Of a stretch of DNA of 54,972 nt, positions 1 to 7,031 are shown piece after piece. The notes under the pieces were generated by a model that saw only the letters and a program-made list of their open reading frames with translations, had not been told where the DNA came from and searched no databases. The stretch's first letter is position 1; each line of letters starts with the position of its first letter. This DNA comes from Candidatus Geothermincola primus (lineage in GTDB: Bacteria > Actinomycetota > Geothermincolia > Geothermincolales > Geothermincolaceae): NCBI GenBank assembly GCA_015711725.1, contig JACVIX010000003.1, positions 1-54,972 on the forward strand, in the 5' to 3' direction. A program made the translations under genes and the position numbers.

Positions 1-519
1 GAGTTGGCTCAGTTGAGGAACTCGTGTCCCGGCGTTTATTATTCCTCTCCCCTCACGCCTGATGGCGATTCCTGGGAGGCGCGAAGGGTCTGCTCTCGCT
101 TCCAGCAGCTCAAGCAACTTCACGAAAGTGAATTCACCTTCGCCTACCACTCCCATCTCAAGTTCCAGGTATTCCAGGCATTCCATGGGAAAGATGGTGA
201 AGCCAGCGCCACCTAATACGATCGGCGCATTGGTGCACGATTTTATCGTCTTCACAATTTCCTTAACTTGTGGGAGGTAGAATTCAGTTCGGTGGGGGTC
301 CTGGTTGTCGATGTTGCGGATAGATAAACCTATACAGTGTGGATTGAAGTTTAAAATCGCCTCGGTTATATCCAAGGTGGGATCCTCACTGAACATGAGA
401 TCCATTCCCATGACCTCATGTCCCGCCTCTCTGCAGGCGGCGGACACACAGGCGATGCCCAGAGGATAAGGAACCAGGTTCTCCCTTATGCGATTCTCCG
501 ATATAAGTAAAACTTTCAT
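1..519 (-). CDS. B12-binding radical SAM protein, N-terminal part (cut by window edge)
   Basis: An open frame runs without a stop from an ATG at 519 to the window edge, 173 codons. The product begins MKVLLISENR and contains PYPLGIACVSAACREAGH near residues 18-35, a PxGlxxlaaalreaGhev pattern typical of the cobalamin-binding domain in front of B12-dependent radical SAM enzymes. Later LGGAGFT and VVGEGEFTF (about residues 100-130) match the G-G-P/A-h-x-T and GEGE signatures of that domain. The CxxxCxxC SAM cluster would lie outside the window, so the reaction cannot be named. The gene sits 55 bp downstream of the FAD oxidoreductase on the same strand and is probably cotranscribed, which would suit a lipid or terpenoid modification role; that is inference. 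A weak AGAG ribosome site precedes the ATG. Confidence 0.8.
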   Translation of the reverse strand, partial: MKVLLISENRIRENLVPYPLGIACVSAACREAGHEVMGMDLMFSEDPTLDITEAILNFNPHCIGLSIRNIDNQDPHRTEFYLPQVKEIVKTIKSCTNAPIVLGGAGFTIFPMECLEYLELEMGVVGEGEFTFVKLLELLEARADPSRLPGIAIRREGRGIINAGTRVPQLSQL

Positions 520-573
520 AAATATCTCTTCGACACTCGCAAGCGATGCGATATAAAGGGAGTCCCTTCTTTT

Positions 574-2052
574 TCAGTATGTTCCTTTTGCCTTCTTGAT
601 CCACGTCTTTTTCTTTATCGTTCTGGAGAGCAGGAGCATAAGCATCAGCGGTTGGCCATATTTAAAGAGGGGAATCAGACCCTGTCCGAAGTCAGCCTTC
701 TTTACTAGGTCGACCATCACTCCCCGCTTGTCTTTTAGTATGGTCATGGCTGCCAGTTTGCCCGACACCACCGCTCCTTCCATGCCCGCTGAATGTCCCG
801 CCCGCGTAAAATCGCCCACCAGGTAGAGGTTGCTCAAGGGAGTTCTCTGCGGGGGACGGTAACGGTCCAGATTGGGTTTCTGGGCGAAGACTCCCTGTCT
901 TTCCCTCACGATCTTCCATTTGAGCACCTGGGCCTCTTTAGAGCCTGGCAGAATGCGGTGCAGGTCCCTTAAAACCTGAGCGTAAATGGCTTCGTCCGGA
1001 AGAGAAAGTAGATGTTTACATGGTGTAATAACCATCTCCAACACAGAGCCCTTATGGGGAAAGGCTTCGGGAACGATTTGGGTAAGATCGGCGAACCAGT
1101 TGAAAACGGTTCCTATGCCCGTGGAGATATTCCGGAGGCGCAGCACCTTACGGTCGAACCACAACTGCGCGGAGAGCGAGGGGGCTTCCTCGAAACGCCA
1201 CAGGTTTGCGAAGTATTGGTAGTCGAAAGCCCGGCTGGGCAGTAGCTTGCGGAGCGCCTGGAAGGGAAGGGCGGAGATATAGATGTCCCCTCGCATGTTT
1301 CTGCCCTGGTGAGGGGAGATATTTTTCACCTTGTCGTTCTCCACGTTGATGGATTTTACCCCTTTCCCCGTGATAATCTTCCCTCCTCTGGAAGTGACAT
1401 ACTTAACCGCTTTATTGACGTATATTTCCCCCAACCCACCCTTGGCGAATCCCACCTTGACCGCTTCCGCCGTGGTAGTGAGGTTGCGTATCCAGTAAGC
1501 CATGGTCCTGGCGGATACTTCGTGGGGTTCCAGAAAAGTCAATCCATTTACCATGGCTCTAAGCATATTGTCGATGAGTCTCTGGGAGACGCCATAGCGA
1601 TGCAGAAAGTCCTCCACAGTGATGGCGTCATATCCCCATAGCGATTTTTCGCTCATGGATAGGGCATGCATCGCTGCAGGTCCGAATCTTGCCAGGTCCC
1701 ACCAGCCAACATGGGAGAACTTGAAGAGACTTAGGCCGTGCAGCGGAGCGGGAAGTTCCCAGGCTCTGAAATGGGCCGCCTCCCCACCCTCCTTGAAGTA
1801 GGTAAGGGTATCGGTCCAACGGATGACGTCCCGAGCGCCGATATGGCTGAAAAAATCGAGTACGTTGATATAATGAGGAAAGAAGACGTGCAGGGCGTTG
1901 TCGATATTGTCCCCATCCTCATCCCTCCAGGAAGAGGCGCGTCCTCCCAGTATTTCCTCCGCCTCGATCAGGGTGACTTGAAAGCCATGGTCCACTAAGT
2001 AAACCGCCGCGGATAGTCCCGCCAGCCCTCCTCCCATGATCAATACTCTCAT
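574..2052 (-). CDS. FAD-dependent oxidoreductase, phytoene desaturase / HpnE-like
   Basis: The 492-residue product starts with a dinucleotide-binding motif (GGGLAGLSAA, residues 7-16), followed by an acidic strand end (LIEAEE) and the GGRASSW segment at about 38-44 that marks the flavin amine-oxidase/desaturase superfamily. Near the C-terminus, LYLVGDFTRAGHSAGMEGA is the second FAD contact seen in carotenoid desaturases and in the squalene-associated enzyme HpnE. A hydrophobic, basic tail (LMLMLLLSRTIKKKTW) may attach the protein to the membrane. The start has a strong AAGGAGGG site. Downstream is a B12-type radical SAM gene; upstream on the same strand is an SDR epimerase. An isoprenoid or carotenoid substrate is likely from family membership, but the exact reaction is not visible. 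No crtB or squalene synthase gene is in the window. Confidence 0.85.
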   Translation of the reverse strand: MRVLIMGGGLAGLSAAVYLVDHGFQVTLIEAEEILGGRASSWRDEDGDNIDNALHVFFPHYINVLDFFSHIGARDVIRWTDTLTYFKEGGEAAHFRAWELPAPLHGLSLFKFSHVGWWDLARFGPAAMHALSMSEKSLWGYDAITVEDFLHRYGVSQRLIDNMLRAMVNGLTFLEPHEVSARTMAYWIRNLTTTAEAVKVGFAKGGLGEIYVNKAVKYVTSRGGKIITGKGVKSINVENDKVKNISPHQGRNMRGDIYISALPFQALRKLLPSRAFDYQYFANLWRFEEAPSLSAQLWFDRKVLRLRNISTGIGTVFNWFADLTQIVPEAFPHKGSVLEMVITPCKHLLSLPDEAIYAQVLRDLHRILPGSKEAQVLKWKIVRERQGVFAQKPNLDRYRPPQRTPLSNLYLVGDFTRAGHSAGMEGAVVSGKLAAMTILKDKRGVMVDLVKKADFGQGLIPLFKYGQPLMLMLLLSRTIKKKTWIKKAKGTY

Positions 2053-2626
2053 CTTCCCTCCTTAAAAGCCTTGGAGTTTACTTGATAGTTTAAATATCCG
2101 CATGATTATTTACAGAATCTAAATATATTTAGATAAGCTGTCTCTTGTGACCGCATCCCCAACGAGTAAGTTCGGCTACGATGCGGAGGGATTTCCACGT
2201 TTTTCTTTCAATTATGAAATCATTTCTCATGGTCAGGGGCTTATCTTCATTCATGGTAACGATCAACGCTGATCGCCTTTATCATCGCTATCGCTTCGCT
2301 ATTCTCAAGGTCATGCCTCGGTTATGGAAACATTATATCACTGTGGCGGATAGGCTGGTGGAGGCTAGTTGGCTGGTAATCATTGGGTTTGTAATGGGAT
2401 GTGTCTCGGCGATTTGGAATTTAATCAGGAGAAAGATGGTTGTTATCTGAGAAGTTCCGCGCGAAGGGGACAAAAGTGGGAATTCCGTTCCTTTTTATTT
2501 TTCGCGGGATCGATGTGGAATATCTCTCTGCCGCTTTAATATTGGATGCTGTTTACCCCATGATACCGCTAATCCCGGGAGAGAAATCAAGTTATCTCCT
2601 CACTGCTTTTAATATCACACAACCAA
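2053..2626. other. Intergenic region between FAD oxidoreductase and epimerase
   Basis: This 574-bp gap has small open frames on both strands, but none has a convincing ribosome site or a protein-like composition. It carries the 18-bp palindrome listed separately and presumably the promoter of the FAD oxidoreductase gene. Confidence 0.6.
2117..2134. promoter_or_regulatory. 18-bp perfect palindrome, candidate operator
   Basis: ATCTAAATATATTTAGAT is a perfect inverted repeat without a spacer, 65 bp upstream of the FAD oxidoreductase start. Its size and position suit a dimeric repressor site. No binding protein can be named, and AT-rich palindromes also arise by chance. Confidence 0.4.
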
Positions 2627-3760
2627 TTAGTTCCAGGGAAGAGGAATCCACTTGTTCTCCTTGTACCATTCGATGGTCTCTTTTAAACCCTGGATGGGAT
2701 CGGGATGGCGGTACTCGAATCCCAGCTCCTTCAAACGGGAGTTATCCATGAGGTGTTGGGAACTGAAGTAGTGAAAAGCGCTGGCGTCGATGCGAGGCCT
2801 GAAACCGGGTTGCAATTGCTGATCGGCGGCGAGCGCGTCCCATTTCTCGCCGATGATCTGATTTAATTTATTGAGGTAGCTATCAGGGATATGGGCGAGC
2901 AGGCCAAAGAATTTTCCTTGAGAAGGGCTCCACTTGAAGAAGCGGTGCGTTTTGCCATAGGAGGCGAAGAAGAGCTCCAGCAAATTCCGCCAGGTGGTGG
3001 GATAGTCGTCCCCGCAGTTGAAAGCCTGGCCCTCCACCCCTTGCTTGTCCAGGAGGAAGAGCGATGCCCTAGCCAAGTCCTGGGCGTGGACGATATGAAA
3101 GTAAAGACCCTCACCGGGCAGGGGAATCTTTTCAGCGTTGTATGAGCAGAGGACGATGGAAGCCCCCAGGATGAAAGCCATTCCGTAGCGCGAATAGGGT
3201 CCATAAACCGCGCCCGGGCGCAGGGAACAGGTGGGCAACCCATGTTTTTTCCAGTATCGCAGCACCAAAGTCTCACCTATCGCTTTGGTAATCTCGTAGC
3301 TGTTACGGGGAGCTAGGGGATATTCCTCCTTGAGAGGGATGGCGAAGGGTTTGCCGTAGACGGTGATAGAGGCTATATGGACTAGTTTTTCCACTCCGGC
3401 GGCTAGGGCGGCTCTGCATACATTCAGGGGAGCGCGCACGTTGGAGCGATACAGCGTCTCATAGGGAAGGCTTAAATCGAATAATCCGGCCACGTTGATG
3501 ACGTAGTTGCACCCCTCTATGGCCCCTCGAGCGAAGGGAAGATCGCATAAGTCGCCATACCTAATCTCCGCCCCTAACTCTTCCGCGTAGGAGAGGTCTT
3601 TCCCCAGCAGGTCACTGGCGACTATCCCGTAACCCGCCTCTGCTGCCTCCTCCACCACGTGGCGTCCGATGAACCCCCCCGCTCCATTTATAAAGACCCG
3701 TTTCTTTGGCCCTCCGCCGCTCTGGGAACGAATATGCGATTCTTCTTTATCCCTCTTCAA
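2627..3760 (-). CDS. NAD-dependent epimerase/dehydratase, extended SDR family
   Basis: The 377-residue product has the nucleotide-binding motif GAGGFIG (about residues 26-32) of extended short-chain dehydrogenases, the NVAG structural motif, and SYEITK, which supplies the YxxxK catalytic pair with an upstream SITVYGKP serine segment. LRPGAVYGPYSR is the conserved post-catalytic motif. Relatives include 3-beta-hydroxysteroid dehydrogenase/isomerase-like and hopanoid-associated epimerases. The reading frame opens with TTG at 3760 behind GGGAG at a workable spacing; the first 20 residues are polar and poorly constrained, so a later start is possible. The gene precedes the FAD oxidoreductase after a 574-bp gap, so the two may be separately promoted parts of one pathway. 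The substrate is not known. Confidence 0.85.
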   Translation of the reverse strand: MKRDKEESHIRSQSGGGPKKRVFINGAGGFIGRHVVEEAAEAGYGIVASDLLGKDLSYAEELGAEIRYGDLCDLPFARGAIEGCNYVINVAGLFDLSLPYETLYRSNVRAPLNVCRAALAAGVEKLVHIASITVYGKPFAIPLKEEYPLAPRNSYEITKAIGETLVLRYWKKHGLPTCSLRPGAVYGPYSRYGMAFILGASIVLCSYNAEKIPLPGEGLYFHIVHAQDLARASLFLLDKQGVEGQAFNCGDDYPTTWRNLLELFFASYGKTHRFFKWSPSQGKFFGLLAHIPDSYLNKLNQIIGEKWDALAADQQLQPGFRPRIDASAFHYFSSQHLMDNSRLKELGFEYRHPDPIQGLKETIEWYKENKWIPLPWN

Positions 3761-4400
3761 AGCCGATCACTCCCTTAAGCACCTCTCTCCACTTTTTATT
3801 AAGATTAACATCAACCGGCGAACAGCGCTAGAAGTTTGCGAAGTGCTTTCCGCGCCGATTTAAGGTCAATACCGTTCCGCAGCCAGTGGCGATTTATGCC
3901 ACGTTTCGATGTTTTATAAGATATCATGTTAATCTTGCATGGGGATGGGAGAAGGAATGATTGCTTAGAGAACGGTGGGCCTCTCATGTGCGTGGATATG
4001 GAGTTTAGGATAAGTTGAATCCAACAATCGCTGGAATCTGCACGATGGCGAAGGGCCAAGTCACCGCATCCATTGCTTGCATAGATAATCATGCTGATCG
4101 CTTTGAGCAACGTTTGGATACTGGCGATATTCCGATGGAACGCACGCGGGAAGAGCAAATTCGCTTTTAAATATCACAGAGTATTAATGACAATATGTCA
4201 TTATCATTCTATAACCTAGAAAAAGTTGGACGTTGCGATAAACGAGATATGTAATCGAGAGGACACGGGAGTTATAACTTAAAATATGATCTCGACAAAG
4301 TTGGAAGGACTAGAGCTGTCATGTTTGATCAAGGGGAAGTGCCTTCGAAGACCTACTTATCAAACCGCGTCTCAGTGACCCTTTCTTGTCCTAGGTGAGG
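3761..4400. other. Intergenic region with an inverted repeat
   Basis: These 640 bp between the epimerase start and the mogA end hold no supported gene. The one frame of note (3811-4158, minus) has no ribosome site and looks random. At 4185-4203, TAATGACAATATGTCATTA gives 8-bp perfect arms around ATA, an operator-like sequence upstream of the epimerase gene. Confidence 0.55.
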
Positions 4401-4892
4401 TCAGGTGGCGCATTCCTCCTCGCTTCCCCGCAGCTTGGAGAGACCATGGGGAAGGGCGGGGAGAATTACCTCCAGGTTCTCCCTGGCTCCTCGGGGGCTT
4501 CCGGGAAGGTTCACGATCAAGGTGGAACCTCGAATACCGCTGATCGCCCGAGAAAGCATGGCGTGAGGAGTCTTCTGAAGAGAGCGCGCCCGCATGGCTT
4601 CCGCGAACCCAGGCGCTTCCCTCTCGATAAGCTTTAAGGTGACGTCGGGGGTTATATCCCGAGGGGAGAGCCCCGTCCCACCGGTAGTGAGGACCAAATC
4701 TACTTTAAGGATATCGCAGTATTCCCTCAGTTTTTGATAGATCTCATCCGCCTCATCCGCTACCAAGTCTCTTTTTACCACCTCCCACCCTTGGGAGAGG
4801 ATAAGTTTCTCCAACTCTAAACCGGATAAATCTTCCCGCTCCCCCCGTGCGCCCTTGTCGCTTACGGTGAGAATGGCGACGCGGAAATTCAA
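4401..4892 (-). CDS. mogA: Molybdopterin adenylyltransferase MogA/MoaB family
   Basis: The 163-residue product activates molybdopterin with ATP (adenylylation) before molybdenum insertion. VAILTVSDKG at the N-terminus, VLTTGGTGLSPRD in the middle (the GGTG loop) and LPGSPRGARENLEVILP near the end are the family hallmarks. I place the start at a TTG whose last bases overlap the MOSC gene's stop (TTGA); GAGGTGA lies seven bases before it, so translation is probably coupled. The longer frame reaching back to 5018 is only the antisense-frame continuation through the MOSC gene. It is the last gene of a moaA-moaC-MOSC-mogA operon; moaD, moaE and moeA are not in the window. Confidence 0.93.
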   Translation of the reverse strand: MNFRVAILTVSDKGARGEREDLSGLELEKLILSQGWEVVKRDLVADEADEIYQKLREYCDILKVDLVLTTGGTGLSPRDITPDVTLKLIEREAPGFAEAMRARSLQKTPHAMLSRAISGIRGSTLIVNLPGSPRGARENLEVILPALPHGLSKLRGSEEECAT

Positions 4893-5347
4893 TCCTCCAT
4901 CACCTCGATGAGGTCCCCTCTCCTCAAGTGGCCTCCCCTGATCACGCGAGCGAAGATACCCTCCCGGGGCATGATGCAATCGCCCGCCTGGTAGTAGATG
5001 GCGCAGCGCTCCACGCACTCCTTACCTATCTGGCTTACCTCCAATATTATCTCTTCTCCTACGCGCAAGCGATCCCCTACTTTGAGGGAGAGTAGGTCTA
5101 TACCGGAGGTGGTAAGGTTTTCCCCAAATGCTCCGGGGCGTAGATTTTTCAGCCCCAGAGCCTTCATCTTCTCCACGCTTTCCTCCGCCAGCAAGCTCAC
5201 TTGTCTATGGGCGTAGCCGGCATGAGCGTCCCCTTCCAGCCCGTACTCCTCGATGAGAAGAGCTTTTCCCACGTCGTCTTTCTGCACGTGCTTCTCTGAG
5301 CTTATGCACACCGCCTTGATCACGCCCTTCTTACCCACTAACGTCAT
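4889..5347 (-). CDS. MOSC domain protein
   Basis: The 152-residue product is a stand-alone MOSC domain, the fold found at the C-terminus of Moco sulfurases and in YiiM/YuaD-type proteins. Family features are GLEGDAHAG, RQVSLLAEES, LRPGAFGENLTTSGIDL and VGDRLRVGEEIILEVSQIGKEC. The cysteine in GKECVERCAI corresponds to the conserved Cys thought to handle sulfur or the metal cofactor. Single-domain MOSC proteins next to mogA are common in Firmicutes and actinobacterial anaerobes, and the pair overlaps by four bases here, supporting a joint role in Moco maturation or modification. The exact reaction is unsettled for this class. Confidence 0.9.
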   Translation of the reverse strand: MTLVGKKGVIKAVCISSEKHVQKDDVGKALLIEEYGLEGDAHAGYAHRQVSLLAEESVEKMKALGLKNLRPGAFGENLTTSGIDLLSLKVGDRLRVGEEIILEVSQIGKECVERCAIYYQAGDCIMPREGIFARVIRGGHLRRGDLIEVMED

Positions 5348-5368
5348 GTCATATCCCCGCCTCGTTTC

Positions 5369-5893
5369 TTACTGTTTATCTTGTTCTTTAAGATAAGTTC
5401 CGGATCTGCCTCCGCTCTTTTTCAGGAGCTGGATATCGGTGATGGTCATTCCCCGGTCCACCGCCTTGCACATATCGTAGATGACCAGGGCTGCGGTGGA
5501 GACAGCCACCAAGGCTTCCATCTCCACCCCCGTTCGCCCTCGGGTTTTCACCGTGGATTGGATGTCGATGCAGGATCTTTCCTTGTCGGTTTCGAACTCC
5601 AGATCCACCGAATTAATCTGCAATGTATGGCAGAGGGGGATGATCTCGTCGGTTCTTTTTGCCGCCATAATTCCAGCCACCTGCGCGATGGCCAAGACGT
5701 CTCCTTTCTTGATTCTCAAGTCCTCGATCATCTCCAAAGTCTGTGGCTGCATATAAATGCTTGCTCTTGCCACCGCCTCTCTTTCGGTAACTCTCTTACT
5801 GGAGATATCCACCATCTTAGCCCGGCCTTTGTCGTCCACGTGGGTGAGGGAAATTTCGCTTTCTGCGACTTTGCTCTTTTTCCTGACGGCCAT
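5369..5893 (-). CDS. moaC: Cyclic pyranopterin monophosphate synthase MoaC
   Basis: MoaC turns the 3',8-cyclo-GTP made by MoaA into cyclic pyranopterin monophosphate. The 174-residue product has LTHVDDKGRAKMVDIS, IPLCHTLQINSVDLEF, GVEMEALVAVSTAALVIYDMCKA and the C-terminal LLKKSGGRSG, all diagnostic for MoaC. Length matches the family with a slightly long lysine-rich N-terminus. The ATG lies one base after the moaA stop, and its ribosome site (GGAGGT) is made by the last two glycine codons of moaA, so expression is tightly coupled. Confidence 0.97.
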   Translation of the reverse strand: MAVRKKSKVAESEISLTHVDDKGRAKMVDISSKRVTEREAVARASIYMQPQTLEMIEDLRIKKGDVLAIAQVAGIMAAKRTDEIIPLCHTLQINSVDLEFETDKERSCIDIQSTVKTRGRTGVEMEALVAVSTAALVIYDMCKAVDRGMTITDIQLLKKSGGRSGTYLKEQDKQ

Positions 5894-5894
5894 T

Positions 5895-6914
5895 TCAACC
5901 TCCGATACGAGACATGCGGTGGGGTAGGATGGATTGGCTTTCGCGGTATCCTCTAGGTTTCGTCCCCAAGCAATATTTCACAGCATGTAATATATCTTCA
6001 TCACTGGCACCTTGTCGAAGTAGCTCTTTTAAATCCGTTTCCACGGAGGAGAGCAGGCAGGGTTTCATCTTCCCCTCGGCGGTCAACCTCAAACGGTTGC
6101 AGGAGGGACAGAAGTGGGCGGATATGGGGGAGATCAGCCCGATTTTACCGGGAGCTCCTGCCATCTCCAGATAGCGAGCGGGTCCCGCTCCCACGGGTGC
6201 GGCGCTCTCCCTAAATCTTCCCAGTCGGCTGAGAGATTTTCTTACCACCTCAATGGGGACGAAGCTGGATTCATCCAGTGCCCCCCGGGAGCTCATATAT
6301 TCTATGAATCGCACGTGTACGGGGTAGCGGTGAATCAACTCCACGAAAGGCTTTATCTGTTTCAAGGTATGGTTTACTCCTTTGAGCAGAACTACGTTTA
6401 TCTTGACGGGATGTAATCCCACGTCCAAGGCGACCTTCATCCCTTCCAGCGGTTTAGCCAGATCTCCCCCCCTGGTGAGAGCGCGATAGGTCTCTTCAAT
6501 CAATGAATCGATGCTAATATTGACCCTGTGCAGCCCCGCTCGTTTCAGCTCGCTCGCATAGTCGGCGAGAAGCACCCCATTGGTAGTGAGAGAGAGATCT
6601 AGCTCATGGTTGCTCTGAGCTATCTGGGATACCAGGCTGGGGAAATCTTTTCTCACCAGGGGTTCCCCCCCGGTGAATCTAACCTTTCTTATTCCCGCCG
6701 CCGCGGTGATTTTCACCACTCTGACGATCTCCTCGTAAGTGAGGATATCATCGTGCCGGAGATGGGGAACCCCTTGGGGTGGCATGCAGTAAGTGCAGCG
6801 CAGATTACAACGGTCGGTTACTGAAAGTCTCAGATAATCGATCCGCCGGGCGTAATTGTCCTTTAACACACTTTGGTTGTCCACCGACTCCTCACTGACA
6901 TGTTGTCCATACAC
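5895..6914 (-). CDS. moaA: GTP 3',8-cyclase MoaA (radical SAM)
   Basis: MoaA uses S-adenosylmethionine to rearrange GTP in the first step of molybdenum cofactor synthesis. The radical SAM motif CNLRCTYC is preceded by LRLSVTD, and the second 4Fe-4S site (CPSCNRLRLTAEGKMKPC) lies near the C-terminus. The protein ends in Gly-Gly, which is essential in characterised MoaA proteins. The frame could open at a TTG at 6920, but that codon touches a TATAAT box on the minus strand. A GTG at 6914 lies exactly six bases after the box, which suggests a leaderless mRNA starting there, about 339 residues; a GTG at 6884 behind AGGAG is an alternative. First gene of the Moco operon. Confidence 0.95.
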   Translation of the reverse strand: MYGQHVSEESVDNQSVLKDNYARRIDYLRLSVTDRCNLRCTYCMPPQGVPHLRHDDILTYEEIVRVVKITAAAGIRKVRFTGGEPLVRKDFPSLVSQIAQSNHELDLSLTTNGVLLADYASELKRAGLHRVNISIDSLIEETYRALTRGGDLAKPLEGMKVALDVGLHPVKINVVLLKGVNHTLKQIKPFVELIHRYPVHVRFIEYMSSRGALDESSFVPIEVVRKSLSRLGRFRESAAPVGAGPARYLEMAGAPGKIGLISPISAHFCPSCNRLRLTAEGKMKPCLLSSVETDLKELLRQGASDEDILHAVKYCLGTKPRGYRESQSILPHRMSRIGG

Positions 6915-6920
6915 TCGCAA

Positions 6921-6929
6921 ATTATATCA
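6921..6929 (-). promoter_or_regulatory. Extended -10 promoter of the moa operon
   Basis: On the minus strand TGATATAAT (TGn plus a perfect TATAAT) ends at 6921. There is no good -35 box (TGAAAA at 17 bp). Transcription would start near 6914, at the GTG I propose as the moaA start, so the message may be leaderless. Confidence 0.5.
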
Positions 6930-7031
6930 CAGCCTCGACTGGCTTTTCATGGAGGTCGAGCATGATGAGCGCATGGGGAGGCTCGATTAAGAAACGGTTC
7001 CCGACATGGGTTGATGAGGGAATGCGTCGCC

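Noticed and set aside
2181-2450. 89-residue frame with hydrophobic stretches
   Set aside because: No good ribosome site, odd composition and no context; probably chance in an AT-balanced gap.
3811-4158. 115-residue frame on the minus strand
   Set aside because: No ribosome site and no recognisable domain; sequence looks random.
4401-5018. mogA starting at 5018
   Set aside because: The added N-terminus is an alternate-frame reading of the MOSC gene; TTG 4892 has a properly spaced ribosome site.
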